Shown: piece by piece, positions 49,228-58,170 of the stretch | How the letters are laid out: the number at the start of each line of letters is the position of its first letter | How positions within the stretch are numbered: position 1 is the stretch's first letter | Made by a program: the position numbers and the translations under genes | Source of the DNA: Paracoccus benzoatiresistens | GTDB lineage: Bacteria > Pseudomonadota > Alphaproteobacteria > Rhodobacterales > Rhodobacteraceae | NCBI RefSeq assembly: GCF_026913015.1 | Contig: NZ_JAPTYD010000013.1 | Span: forward strand, 18,716-82,715 | DNA length: 64,000 nt | Reading direction: 5' to 3' | Notes under the pieces: model-generated | Seen by the model: the letters and a program-made list of their open reading frames with translations, nothing else | The model's database searches: none | What the model was told of the DNA's origin: nothing

Positions 49228-50409
49228 ATGAGCGACGACATCACCATCATCACCCGGACCGAGGATCTCGCCCGCTTCTGCGAAACCGCGAAGTCGGCCC
49301 CCTACGTCACCGTCGATACCGAATTCCTGCGCGAGCGGACCTACTGGTCGAAGCTGTGCCTGATCCAGATGGCGCTGCCTCCCGCATCGACGCCGAAGAC
49401 GGCGGGCGGCGAGGCCGTGCTGGTCGATCCCCTGGCCGAGGGGCTGTCGCTGGAGCCGCTTTACGACCTGTTCCGGCATCCCGGAACCGTCAAGGTGTTT
49501 CACGCCGCCCGCCAGGATCTGGAGATCTTCTTCCACGACGCGGGCCTGTTCCCGCAGCCCCTGTTCGACACGCAGGTCGCGGCGATGGTCTGCGGCTTCG
49601 GGGAACAGGTCGGCTATGAGACCCTTGTGCGCAAGATCGCGCGGGCAAATCTGGACAAGTCGTCGCGTTTCACCGACTGGTCGCGCCGCCCGTTGTCGGA
49701 CGCCCAGGCGGCTTATGCCTTGGCCGATGTCACGCATCTGCGCGTGATCTATGAATTCCTGGCAGCCGAATTGCACAAGAACGGCCGCGAAAGCTGGCTG
49801 GCCGAGGAGGTCGCCGTGCTGGAGGACCCCGAGACCTATATTACCCGCCCCGAGGAAGCCTGGCTCAAGATCCGCACGCGCACCAACTCGCCCCGCTTCC
49901 TGGCGATCCTGCGCGAACTGGCCCGTTTCCGCGAGGCCTATGCCCAGGAACGCGATATCCCCCGGTCGCGGGTCTTCAAGGACGACGCCATGATCGAGGT
50001 CGCCTCGACCAAGCCCATGTCCGAGGCCGATCTTGGCCGGTCGCGCCTGCTGCTGCGCGAGGCCCGCAAGGGAGAGATCGCGAACGGCATCCTGGCCGCC
50101 GTCAAGGCCGGGACCGAGTCGAAGGATCTGCCCCAGCCCAAGGGCGAGGAACCGGGCAAGCCGGGCAATGCCGCCTTGTCGGACCTGCTGCGCGTGCTGC
50201 TGAAGGCCAAGGCCGATGCGGCAGGGGTGGCGCCCAAGCTGATCGCCTCGACCGCGGAACTGGACGCCATCGCATCGGGCGAACGCGACCTGCCCGCGCT
50301 GAAGGGCTGGCGGGCCGAGGTTTTTGGCCAGGACGCCCTGCGCCTTGCCAGCGGAGAGATCGCGCTGTCGGCCAAGGGCGGCTCGGTGCGCGTCATTTCC
50401 GTGGGCTAG
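49228..50409 (+). CDS. rnd: ribonuclease D
   Basis: 3'-5' exoribonuclease for tRNA maturation, 393 residues. DEDD motifs are visible: VDTEFLRERTYW (ExoI), HAARQDLEIF (ExoII), and YALADVTHLRVIYE (ExoIII). An HRDC domain follows at about residues 215-290. ATG 49228 begins the conserved sequence; a longer in-frame start at 49057 overlaps tgt. It ends 4 bases before the double GNAT gene. Confidence 0.95.
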   Translation: MSDDITIITRTEDLARFCETAKSAPYVTVDTEFLRERTYWSKLCLIQMALPPASTPKTAGGEAVLVDPLAEGLSLEPLYDLFRHPGTVKVFHAARQDLEIFFHDAGLFPQPLFDTQVAAMVCGFGEQVGYETLVRKIARANLDKSSRFTDWSRRPLSDAQAAYALADVTHLRVIYEFLAAELHKNGRESWLAEEVAVLEDPETYITRPEEAWLKIRTRTNSPRFLAILRELARFREAYAQERDIPRSRVFKDDAMIEVASTKPMSEADLGRSRLLLREARKGEIANGILAAVKAGTESKDLPQPKGEEPGKPGNAALSDLLRVLLKAKADAAGVAPKLIASTAELDAIASGERDLPALKGWRAEVFGQDALRLASGEIALSAKGGSVRVISVG

Positions 50410-50413
50410 GGCC

Positions 50414-51397
50414 ATGCCCGCGCCGCTGACCCTGACCCGTCCGTGGCCCGAAGACGCTCCCGCCATTGCCGAGGCGCTGTCGGATTGGCAGGTGGCCCAA
50501 TGGCTGACCGCCGTGCCCTGGCCCTATGGGGCGGCGGATGCTGCCGCCTTTATCGACGGCGCGGGCCTTGACGAATACGCGGTGCGGCAGGACGGCCGGC
50601 TGATCGGCATGGTCCGCGCATCCGGCAGCTTCGGCATCTGGATGGCGCCCGTGGCGCAGGGGCAGGGGCTGGCCGAACGCGCCGCGGTGCTGGCCCTGTC
50701 GCGCCGCTTCCGCAATGGCTCGGCCTTCATCGAGGCGAACCACCTGCAGGACAACACCGCCTGCGCCGCGCTGCTGGCGCGGCTTGGCTTTCGGCCCGTG
50801 AAGGAGGTCATGCTGTGGTCGCAGCCGCAGCAGCGCCATCTGCCCGGCCTGTCGCTGCGCCTGACCCGCCAGGATTTCGCCCGGCGGCATGCGATCGCGC
50901 TGGCGACGCCCCGCCTGCTGATCGAGCCCTTCCGCCACGGCGACCTGCCGGACCTGCACCGCATCGTCACCATGCCCGAGGTCGCGTCGAACCTGCTGCT
51001 GTTCCACCCGGACATGACGCCCGACGACATGGCGCCGCTGTTCCAGTCCGACGGCCTGCTGCCCCCGATGCGCCTGACCGTGCGGCGCGACGGCAAGGTG
51101 GCCGGTTCCATCGGCATCAGCGCGGGCGATCCGCCCCGCATCTTCTATTTCCTTGACCCCGCCATGGCGTGGCAGGGCTTGGGCGAGGAGATGGGCCGCG
51201 CCTTCCTGGCCGAAATCACCGCCCGCTTCGATCCGCCCGAACTGCTGGCCGATGTGTTCCTGGACAACCAGCCGTCGCGGCGCCTGCTGAAGAACCTGGG
51301 CTTCCAGCGGGACCAGGACCAGATGCTGTCCTCGCTTGGCCGCAGCGAACCTGCGCCCGCCGCGGTCTATCGCTGGCGCAGGCGTCCGCAGCCCTAG
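50414..51397 (+). CDS. tandem GNAT acetyltransferase (RimJ/RimL-like)
   Basis: 327 residues in two similar halves: residues about 1-150 (LTLTRPWPEDAPAIAEALSDW ... GQGLAERAAVLAL ... LLARLGFRPVKE) and about 160-327 (ALATPRLLIEPFRHGDLPDLHRIV ... AWQGLGEEMGRAFL ... LLKNLGFQRDQD). Each half shows the GNAT acetyl-CoA loop (QGxGE/A) and the terminal LGF motif. The substrate is unknown (protein N-terminus or small molecule). It converges with the PAS gene with a 4-base overlap of stop codons. Confidence 0.82.
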   Translation: MPAPLTLTRPWPEDAPAIAEALSDWQVAQWLTAVPWPYGAADAAAFIDGAGLDEYAVRQDGRLIGMVRASGSFGIWMAPVAQGQGLAERAAVLALSRRFRNGSAFIEANHLQDNTACAALLARLGFRPVKEVMLWSQPQQRHLPGLSLRLTRQDFARRHAIALATPRLLIEPFRHGDLPDLHRIVTMPEVASNLLLFHPDMTPDDMAPLFQSDGLLPPMRLTVRRDGKVAGSIGISAGDPPRIFYFLDPAMAWQGLGEEMGRAFLAEITARFDPPELLADVFLDNQPSRRLLKNLGFQRDQDQMLSSLGRSEPAPAAVYRWRRRPQP

Positions 51398-52182
51398 CTT
51401 TGGCTCGCGCCCGTGGGCAGCGATGCCGGCGCCAGCGGGACGACCCGGAAGCTCGCGCGGCGTGATTCGGGACTGTCGGCCCGCTTTGCCGGACGTTCGC
51501 CGGCGGTCAGCGGCAGCGGCTTCAGCCCCCGCCGGCCCCCGTCGAGGCCCGAGGGCGAGGGGGCCACCGTCTTGCCGCCCTCCAGGATCGGCATCACCTC
51601 GTCATGGGTCAGGTCGAAGCGGCGGGGCGCCACGCCGATCTGGCCTTCGGCGATGATGCAGCCAAGCGCGCGCGTCACATCGCCCAGATCCGAGGTCAGG
51701 GGCAGAAGCAGCATCCGCGCCGACAGTTCGGGCCGCGCATAATCGGCCTTGGCGTGCAGCGTCATCTGCGCCAGTTGCGGGGCGCGGAACACCGATTCCA
51801 GCACATCCGACAGCCGCCCGCGGGAACTGGAGTTTGCCAGCGAACAAAATGCCATGCCCCGCACCTCCATTCCCATCAGGTCGATCAGGTGCTGGCCGGC
51901 AAGGCGAAAGCGCGCCGTGCCGGGCGCGATGCGTTCCAGGATGAAGGCATGGTCCAGCGCGCGGCGGATGCCCTGGGGCTGGATGTCGGATCGTGCGGGC
52001 ACCGCCCGGCCCCGTCGCAGGCTGTTCCAATAGGCGTGCACATCGTTCAGAATTCGCGCCGGCTGCATCGGGTTGAAGTCCGCCAGATGCACGATCCGGC
52101 CCGTCCGATCCGCCAGGGGCGGATTCGACCCTTTGTCGTCCTGACATTCCGACAATGTCGTACCCTCGTCACTCAGGTGCAT
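51394..52182 (-). CDS. PAS_5-type domain protein
   Basis: About 262 residues if it starts at ATG 52182. The conserved region IQPQGIRRALDHAFILERIAPGTARFRLAGQHLIDLMGMEVRGM resembles the PAS_5 family common in Rhodobacteraceae, whose function is not settled. The C-terminal 80 residues are basic and Ser/Arg/Pro-rich (PLTAGERPAKRADSPESRRASFRVVPL). Start choice is uncertain: no strong ribosome site was seen at 52182, and ATG 52317 is also in frame. A near-CtrA site lies 72 bases upstream. Confidence 0.65.
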   Translation of the reverse strand: MHLSDEGTTLSECQDDKGSNPPLADRTGRIVHLADFNPMQPARILNDVHAYWNSLRRGRAVPARSDIQPQGIRRALDHAFILERIAPGTARFRLAGQHLIDLMGMEVRGMAFCSLANSSSRGRLSDVLESVFRAPQLAQMTLHAKADYARPELSARMLLLPLTSDLGDVTRALGCIIAEGQIGVAPRRFDLTHDEVMPILEGGKTVAPSPSGLDGGRRGLKPLPLTAGERPAKRADSPESRRASFRVVPLAPASLPTGASQS

Positions 52183-52253
52183 CCAAACACACGGATGCAC
52201 TGCCACTGCAACGACATGATAAACATAACTTTGCTGGCTGCCGAGTCGTTTTC

Positions 52254-52268
52254 CTAACGAATGGTTAA
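52254..52268. promoter_or_regulatory. near-consensus CtrA site in PAS-gmk intergenic region
   Basis: CTAA-N7-TTAA (52254-52268) has one mismatch to the CtrA consensus. It lies between the divergent PAS_5 gene and gmk. It may control the PAS gene. The evidence is weak because one half-site is imperfect. Confidence 0.35.
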
Positions 52269-52359
52269 GATAGCGTCGGACAATCGTCTCGATGCCCGGG
52301 TCTTGACCACCCGGCATCGCTGGTCCATCCCGCCGTCACGCCAAGAAGAAAGGACGCCC

Positions 52360-52989
52360 ATGGACCGCACAGGCCTGCTGATCATCCTGTCATCGCCCTC
52401 GGGCGCGGGGAAATCGACGCTGGCGCGGCGGCTGATGGACTGGGATCCCTCGCTGCGGTTTTCCGTATCCGCCACCACGCGGCCCCCGCGCGCGGGCGAG
52501 GTCGAGGGGCAGCATTATTATTTCACCACCCCCGGCGCCTTCCGCCAGATGGTCGATCAGGGCCAGATGCTGGAATATGCCGAGGTCTTCGGGAACCTGT
52601 ATGGCAGCCCCCGCGCCCCGGTCGAAACCGCGATGCGCGACGGGCGCGACACGCTGTTCGACGTGGACTGGCAAGGCGGCCAGCAGATCCGCGCATCCGC
52701 CCTGGGCAGGCATGTGGTGTCGATCTTCGTGCTGCCGCCGTCCTTGCCGGAACTGGAACGGCGCCTGCGCGGGCGCGGACAGGACAGCGACGCGGTGATC
52801 GCCAGCCGGATGGAGAAAAGCCGGGCCGAGATCAGCCATTGGGCGGAATACGATTATGTCCTGATCAACGACGACCTGGACGAAACCGAACACCGCCTTC
52901 GCGCCATCCTGACCGCCGAACGCCTGCGCCGCGAACGCCAGGGCGGACTTGGCCGCTTCGTCAAGCACCTGATGGAGGAGGACGCATGA
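52360..52989 (+). CDS. gmk: guanylate kinase
   Basis: Phosphorylates GMP to GDP. It has 209 residues. P-loop [11 protein letters not shown] and the GMP-binding [22 protein letters not shown] are clear. ATG 52360 has AAAGGA 6 bases upstream, better than the longer in-frame ATG at 52261. It overlaps the next gene by ATGA, heading a coupled gmk, gamma-carbonic anhydrase-like and kinase set. Confidence 0.96.
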   Translation: MDRTGLLIILSSPSGAGKSTLARRLMDWDPSLRFSVSATTRPPRAGEVEGQHYYFTTPGAFRQMVDQGQMLEYAEVFGNLYGSPRAPVETAMRDGRDTLFDVDWQGGQQIRASALGRHVVSIFVLPPSLPELERRLRGRGQDSDAVIASRMEKSRAEISHWAEYDYVLINDDLDETEHRLRAILTAERLRRERQGGLGRFVKHLMEEDA

Positions 52990-53504
52990 TCTGGGAACTG
53001 GAGGGCATCGCCCCGCGCATCGCGCCGGATGCCTGGATCGCGCCCGATGCCCAGGTGATCGGCAACGTGGTGCTGGAGGAAGCCGCCTCGGTCTGGTGGG
53101 GCGCGGTGCTGCGCGGCGACAACGAGGAAATCCGCATCGGGCGCGGCAGCAATGTCCAGGACCTGTGCGTCTTTCACACCGATCCCGGTCATCCGCTGGT
53201 CGTCGGCGCGGATTGCACCATCGGCCATCGCGCGATCCTGCACGGCTGCACCATCGGCGACGGCGCGCTGGTCGGCATGGGCGCCACGATCCTGAACGGC
53301 GCGCGGATCGGTGCGGGCGCCTTGATCGGCGCCGGCGCCCTGGTCGCCGAGAACAAGGAGATCCCGCCCGGCGCCCTTGTCGTGGGCTCTCCCGGCAAGG
53401 TCGTGCGGATGCTGGACGATGCCGCGCAGGCCGCCTTGCGCCAGTCCGCCGGACGCTATCGCGCCAATGCCGCGCGGTTCCGCGCCGGGTTGCGGCAGGT
53501 CTGA
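52986..53504 (+). CDS. gamma-carbonic anhydrase-like hexapeptide-repeat protein
   Basis: 172 residues of left-handed beta-helix repeats ([54 protein letters not shown]). The family binds zinc through three His; candidates are in HTDP, IGHRA and LHGC. Members include gamma-carbonic anhydrases and related acyltransferases; catalysis is not certain. It overlaps gmk by 4 bases and the kinase gene by one base. Confidence 0.85.
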   Translation: MIWELEGIAPRIAPDAWIAPDAQVIGNVVLEEAASVWWGAVLRGDNEEIRIGRGSNVQDLCVFHTDPGHPLVVGADCTIGHRAILHGCTIGDGALVGMGATILNGARIGAGALIGAGALVAENKEIPPGALVVGSPGKVVRMLDDAAQAALRQSAGRYRANAARFRAGLRQV

Positions 53505-54616
53505 TGACGCAGGACGCGCACCGCCGGGCATCCGACCTGCTGGAGGGCGTGCCCGTCCCGATGCTGGCCGTCGATGGCAAGGCCCGCACCATCGGCGCCA
53601 ACCGCGCGGCGGTCGCCCTGTTCGGAGGCGGCGATCTTCTCAACCGGCCCTTCGTGACGGTGGTGCGCCACCCGGCGGTTGTCGCGGCGGTGGACTGGGT
53701 GCTGGAACCCGACCGCCATCCCGCGCCGACGCCCGACCCGTCCCTGCCTGCGCTGGTCGATGGCGTGGTCCGGTTGCATGCGTTGCTTCTGGCCGACGGG
53801 CGCGACATCGCGGCGGAAATCACCGTGGCGCGGCTGCCTTCACCGCTGGGGCGGGGCGCCACCATCGCCGTGCTGGACCGCTCGGAAGCCGAGGAGGCCG
53901 AGCAGATGCGCCGCGATTTCGTGGCCAATGTCAGCCACGAGCTGAAGACGCCGCTGACGGCGATGATCGGCTTCATCGAGACCCTGCGCGGCCCTGCCCG
54001 CGACGATGCCCGCGCCCGCGACCGCTTCCTGGACATCATGGAGCGCGAGGCCGCCCGCATGAACCGCCTTGTCAGCGACCTTCTGTCGCTGAGCCGCGTC
54101 CAGGCCGAGGAACGGCGCCGTCCCTCGGGGCACGTCGATCTGCCGCTGCTGTTGCGCGGCGTCCTGGCGACGATGGATCCGGCAGCCAAGGCGGCGGGCG
54201 TCACGGTCGAGGCACAGGGCATCGCGGGCAGCCAGCGGGTGCCGGGCGATCCCGACCAGCTGGTGCAGGTCTTTCAGAACCTGATCGAGAATGCGCTGAA
54301 ATACGGCGGATCGGGCGGTTATCTGGGTGTTGCCATGCGCCGGATCGACCACGAGCCCCTGCTGCGCGGCCCCGCCTGGGCGGTCGAGATCCGCGACCGG
54401 GGCGAGGGGATCGAGGGAATGCACCTGCCGCGCCTCACCGAACGCTTCTACCGGGTGGACACGCATCGGTCCCGCGCGCAAGGCGGCACCGGCCTGGGCC
54501 TCGCCATCGTCAAGCATATCGTGAACCGCCACCGGGGCCGGCTGCGCATCGACAGCTCGCGCGGGCAGGGCAGCGCCTTCACGGTGATCCTGCCGGAAAG
54601 CGCCAGCCGGGGATAA
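53504..54616 (+). CDS. PhoR-like sensor histidine kinase, no membrane segment
   Basis: 370 residues. A PAS-like N-terminal domain (residues 1-130) is followed by the HisKA box FVANVSHELKTPLTAM (His145) and a catalytic ATPase domain (NLIENALKYGG, GGTGLGLAIVKHIV). The sequence resembles PhoR, but no transmembrane helix is present, so it should be cytoplasmic. No response regulator gene is adjacent; downstream are rpiA and gor. The start overlaps the previous stop by one base. It may sense an internal signal or pair with a distant PhoB. Confidence 0.85.
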   Translation: MTQDAHRRASDLLEGVPVPMLAVDGKARTIGANRAAVALFGGGDLLNRPFVTVVRHPAVVAAVDWVLEPDRHPAPTPDPSLPALVDGVVRLHALLLADGRDIAAEITVARLPSPLGRGATIAVLDRSEAEEAEQMRRDFVANVSHELKTPLTAMIGFIETLRGPARDDARARDRFLDIMEREAARMNRLVSDLLSLSRVQAEERRRPSGHVDLPLLLRGVLATMDPAAKAAGVTVEAQGIAGSQRVPGDPDQLVQVFQNLIENALKYGGSGGYLGVAMRRIDHEPLLRGPAWAVEIRDRGEGIEGMHLPRLTERFYRVDTHRSRAQGGTGLGLAIVKHIVNRHRGRLRIDSSRGQGSAFTVILPESASRG

Positions 54617-54687
54617 GGGTTTTGCTGGTGGCGGGCCTTGTCCCCCTGTCCTATAACCCTTGGAACGCCCATGAATGGAGGCCGCCG

Positions 54688-55449
54688 ATGGCGCAGATGT
54701 CCGAACCCGATCCCGCAAAGCTCGCCGCCGCCCGCGCGGCCGTGGCCTTGGTGCAGGACGGCATGAAGCTGGGCCTGGGCACCGGATCGACGGCCAGCAT
54801 CATGGTCCGCGAACTGGCCGCGCGCGCCAAGGCCGAAGGGTTGTCGCTGCGCTGCGCCGCCACGTCGAAGGCCACGTGCGAACTGGCCGAAAGCCTGGGT
54901 CTGTCAATCGAGACCTTGGACCAGATCGGCTGGCTGGACATGACCATCGACGGCGCCGACGAGATCGATCCCGACCTGCACCTGATCAAGGGCGGCGGCG
55001 GCGCCCATCTGCGCGAGAAGATCGTGGCGGCGGCGAGCAAGCGGATGGTGGTCATCGCCGACCCCGCAAAGGTCGTGGAACAGCTGGGGGCCTTTCCCCT
55101 GCCGGTCGAGGTCCTGCAGTTCGGGTTCGAGACTACCCGCACCCTGATCCGCCGCGCGCTGCAGGATCTGGACCTGGGCGACCGCGAGGTCCTGCATCGC
55201 CTGAAGGGCAGCGAACCCTGGGTCACGGACGAGGGGAACTGGATCCTGGACCTGCATCTGAAGTGCATTCCCGATCCCGTCGCGCTGGCGCGCGCGCTGG
55301 CGGCCATTCCGGGCGTCGTGGAACACGGGCTGTTCCTGGGCATGTGCAGCCTTGCGATCATCGGCAAGCCCGACGGCACGGTTGTCCGGCTGGATCGCAA
55401 TGCCGATATCGATGCCGACATGCTGGCGGGCGAGGGGGACCGGCCATGA
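54688..55449 (+). CDS. rpiA: ribose-5-phosphate isomerase A
   Basis: Interconverts ribose 5-phosphate and ribulose 5-phosphate (pentose phosphate pathway). It has 253 residues. Signatures are GLGTGSTASIMVRELA, TIDGADEIDPDLHLIKGGGGAHLREKI and NWILDLHL. ATG 54688 has GGAGG 7 bases upstream. It overlaps gor by ATGA. Confidence 0.97.
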   Translation: MAQMSEPDPAKLAAARAAVALVQDGMKLGLGTGSTASIMVRELAARAKAEGLSLRCAATSKATCELAESLGLSIETLDQIGWLDMTIDGADEIDPDLHLIKGGGGAHLREKIVAAASKRMVVIADPAKVVEQLGAFPLPVEVLQFGFETTRTLIRRALQDLDLGDREVLHRLKGSEPWVTDEGNWILDLHLKCIPDPVALARALAAIPGVVEHGLFLGMCSLAIIGKPDGTVVRLDRNADIDADMLAGEGDRP

Positions 55450-56843
55450 GCTTCGACTATGACCTGTTCGTGATCGGCGGCGGCTCGGGCGGCGTTCGCG
55501 CGGCGCGGATCGCGGCGGGCGAACATGGCGCCCGCGTGGCCCTGGCCGAGGAAAGCCGCATGGGCGGCACCTGCGTGATCCGGGGCTGCGTGCCCAAGAA
55601 GCTGATGATCTTCGCGTCCCAGGCCGGGCTGATGGCCGAGGAAATGCGCGGCTATGGCTGGGAAGGGGCGCAGGCGGGCCGCTTCGACTGGGAGGTGTTC
55701 AAGCAGAAGCTGGATGCCGAACTGACCCGGCTGGAGCTGATCTATACCGCGAACCTGACGAAATCCGGGGTCGAGATCTTCCACCAGCGCGCCACGATCG
55801 TCGATCACCACACGGTCGCGCTGGCCGACGGCACGCGCAAGACCGCCAAGCATATCCTGATCGCGGCCGGCGGACGCCCCGCGCTGCCGGGCATTCCGGG
55901 CGAGGAACTGGGCCTGATCTCGGACGACCTGTTCCTGCTGGAAAGCCTGCCGCGCCGGGTGCTGCTGGTCGGGGGCGGCTATATCGCCTGCGAATTCGCG
56001 ACGATCCTGGCGGGCCTGGGGTGCGAGACGGTGCAGGTGTATCGCGGCGACGCGGTGCTGCGCGGCTTCGACCGGCAGGCCCGCGACCTGGCGACCCTGC
56101 AGCTGAGCGAAGTCGGCATCGACCTGCGGCTGAACGTCACCCCGATCGCCCTGGAGCGGGCGGCCGACCGCATCGCCGTGACCTTCAGCGACAACAGCCG
56201 CGACGACTTTGACGCGGTGATCTTTGCCACGGGCCGCACCCCCCACACCAAAGGATTGGGGCTGGAGAACACCGGCGTCCACCTGGACCCGAACGGTGCC
56301 ATCGGCGTGGACGAATGGTCCCAGACCTCGGTTCCCTCGATCTTTGCCGTGGGCGACGTGACCGACCGGGTGAACCTGACGCCGGTGGCGATCCGCGAGG
56401 GGCACGCCTTTGCCGACACGATCTTCGGCGGCCGGGCGCGCAAGGTCGATCACACGACCATCGCCAGCGCCGTTTATCTGCGCCCGCATGAAGTGGCACA
56501 GATCGGCCTGACCGAGGAACAGGCGCAGGCCCGCGGCGATGTCGATGTCTATGCCACTGTCTTCCGGCCCATGCGGTCCATGTTTGCGGGCAGCAATGCC
56601 AAAGTGATGATGAAGCTGCTGGTTGATCCCGAATCCGACAGGGTGCTGGGCTGCCACATCTTCGGCCCCGACGCGGGCGAGATGATCCAGTTGGCGGCGA
56701 TCCCCATCACCATGGGCGCGACCAAGGCCGATTTCGATGCCACCATGGCCGTCCACCCCACCGCGGCCGAGGAACTGGTCACGATGCGCCAGCCCGCCCG
56801 GCGGCATCGGCGGGCCATTCCTGCACAGGCTGCAACTGCCTGA
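55446..56843 (+). CDS. gor: glutathione-disulfide reductase
   Basis: FAD/NADPH-dependent reductase of oxidised glutathione, 465 residues. The FAD fold IGGGSGGVRAARIAA, the redox-active disulfide Cys43-Cys48 in GGTCVIRGCVPKK, the NAD(P) fold LLVGGGYIACEFA and the active-site HPTAAEELV are all present. It is coupled to rpiA, linking NADPH-producing and NADPH-consuming steps in one unit. Confidence 0.95.
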   Translation: MSFDYDLFVIGGGSGGVRAARIAAGEHGARVALAEESRMGGTCVIRGCVPKKLMIFASQAGLMAEEMRGYGWEGAQAGRFDWEVFKQKLDAELTRLELIYTANLTKSGVEIFHQRATIVDHHTVALADGTRKTAKHILIAAGGRPALPGIPGEELGLISDDLFLLESLPRRVLLVGGGYIACEFATILAGLGCETVQVYRGDAVLRGFDRQARDLATLQLSEVGIDLRLNVTPIALERAADRIAVTFSDNSRDDFDAVIFATGRTPHTKGLGLENTGVHLDPNGAIGVDEWSQTSVPSIFAVGDVTDRVNLTPVAIREGHAFADTIFGGRARKVDHTTIASAVYLRPHEVAQIGLTEEQAQARGDVDVYATVFRPMRSMFAGSNAKVMMKLLVDPESDRVLGCHIFGPDAGEMIQLAAIPITMGATKADFDATMAVHPTAAEELVTMRQPARRHRRAIPAQAATA

Positions 56844-56949
56844 CAATTGCGACAGATCGGCGCGGGCAGGGGGGGCGTCGGGTTGACTTTTCCCCCCACT
56901 GCACCAGTTTTCAATCAACGGAATTCCGAAGAAGAAAGAAGGACCACGG

Positions 56950-58170
56950 ATGGCAAGTCAGGGCCCTTGGGGCGGCGGAAATGGCGGAGGAGACGACGAG
57001 GATCGCGGCAAGCAGCCCTCGAACCGCCCCTGGGGACAGCAGCAGCCACCAAAAGGCCCGCAGCGGCCGGGCGGCCCGCAGCAGATGCCCGAGATCGAAG
57101 AACTGATGAAGAAGGGCCAGGAGCGCCTGCGCGTGCTGATGGGCGGGCGCGGCAGCGGCCCCGGCCCGAACGGCGGCGGACGCCGCCCCGCGGGCGGGCC
57201 GGGCCTGCAGATGAACCGCACCACGCTGACCATCGGCGGGCTGGTGCTGCTGGCGCTTTGGGCCTTTGCCAGCTTCTACCGCGTCCAGACCAACGAAAAG
57301 AGCGTCGAGTTCCTGTTCGGCCGCGCCGTTGCCGTGGGCTCGGAAGGTCTGAACTTCGCCCCCTGGCCGGTCGTCACGGCCGAGGTCATCCCCGTCACCA
57401 ACGAACGCGTGACCGAGATTGGGACCGGCCGCGAGGGCGAGATGGACAACGGCCTGATGCTGACCCGCGACCAGAACATCGTGGACATGGAATACCAGGT
57501 CGTCTGGAATATCTCGGACCCCGAGAAGTTCCTGTTCAACCTGGCCGACCCCGCCGACACCATGCGCGCGGTGGCGGAATCCTCGATGCGCGACATCATT
57601 GCCCGCAGCGAACTGGCGCCGATCCTGAACCGCGACCGGGGCACGATTGCCAATGATCTGCAGGCTTCGGTGCAGGAAACGCTGGACGCCTATCAGTCGG
57701 GGATCAACGTGGTCCGCGTCAACCTGGACCGCGCCGACCCGCCCTCCGAGGTGATCGACGCCTTCCGCGAGGTTCAGGCCGCCCAGCAGGAACGCGACCG
57801 GCTTGAGAAGGAAGCCGACGCCTATGCCAACCGCGTGCTGGCCCAGGCCCGCGGTGACGCGGCAGCGACCCTGGAACGGGCTGAGGCCTATCGCGCCCAG
57901 GCGGTCAACACCGCCCAGGGTGAGGCGGCGCGCTTCAACTCGATCTACGAGGAATACGTGAAGGCGCCCGAGGTGACCCGCCGCCGGATGTATCTGGAGA
58001 CCATGGAAAACGTCCTTGGCGGCGTGGACAAGGTCATCATCGGCGAAGGCATGGACGGGCAGGGGACGGGCGTCGTGCCCTTCCTGCCGCTGGACCAGCT
58101 GCGTCGTCAGGGCGAACCGAACGCCGACGCGAACAGGAACACGAACACGAATTCCGGGGGGACCAACTGA
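56950..58170 (+). CDS. hflK: FtsH protease modulator HflK
   Basis: 406 residues. A Gly/Pro/Gln-rich cytoplasmic N-terminus (residues 1-90) is followed by one membrane helix (LTIGGLVLLALWAFASFY, about 92-112), a band-7/SPFH domain and a coiled-coil (VQAAQQERDRLEKEADAYANRVL). With HflC it forms a periplasm-facing complex around FtsH. Its stop overlaps the hflC start by one base. Confidence 0.95.
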   Translation: MASQGPWGGGNGGGDDEDRGKQPSNRPWGQQQPPKGPQRPGGPQQMPEIEELMKKGQERLRVLMGGRGSGPGPNGGGRRPAGGPGLQMNRTTLTIGGLVLLALWAFASFYRVQTNEKSVEFLFGRAVAVGSEGLNFAPWPVVTAEVIPVTNERVTEIGTGREGEMDNGLMLTRDQNIVDMEYQVVWNISDPEKFLFNLADPADTMRAVAESSMRDIIARSELAPILNRDRGTIANDLQASVQETLDAYQSGINVVRVNLDRADPPSEVIDAFREVQAAQQERDRLEKEADAYANRVLAQARGDAAATLERAEAYRAQAVNTAQGEAARFNSIYEEYVKAPEVTRRRMYLETMENVLGGVDKVIIGEGMDGQGTGVVPFLPLDQLRRQGEPNADANRNTNTNSGGTN

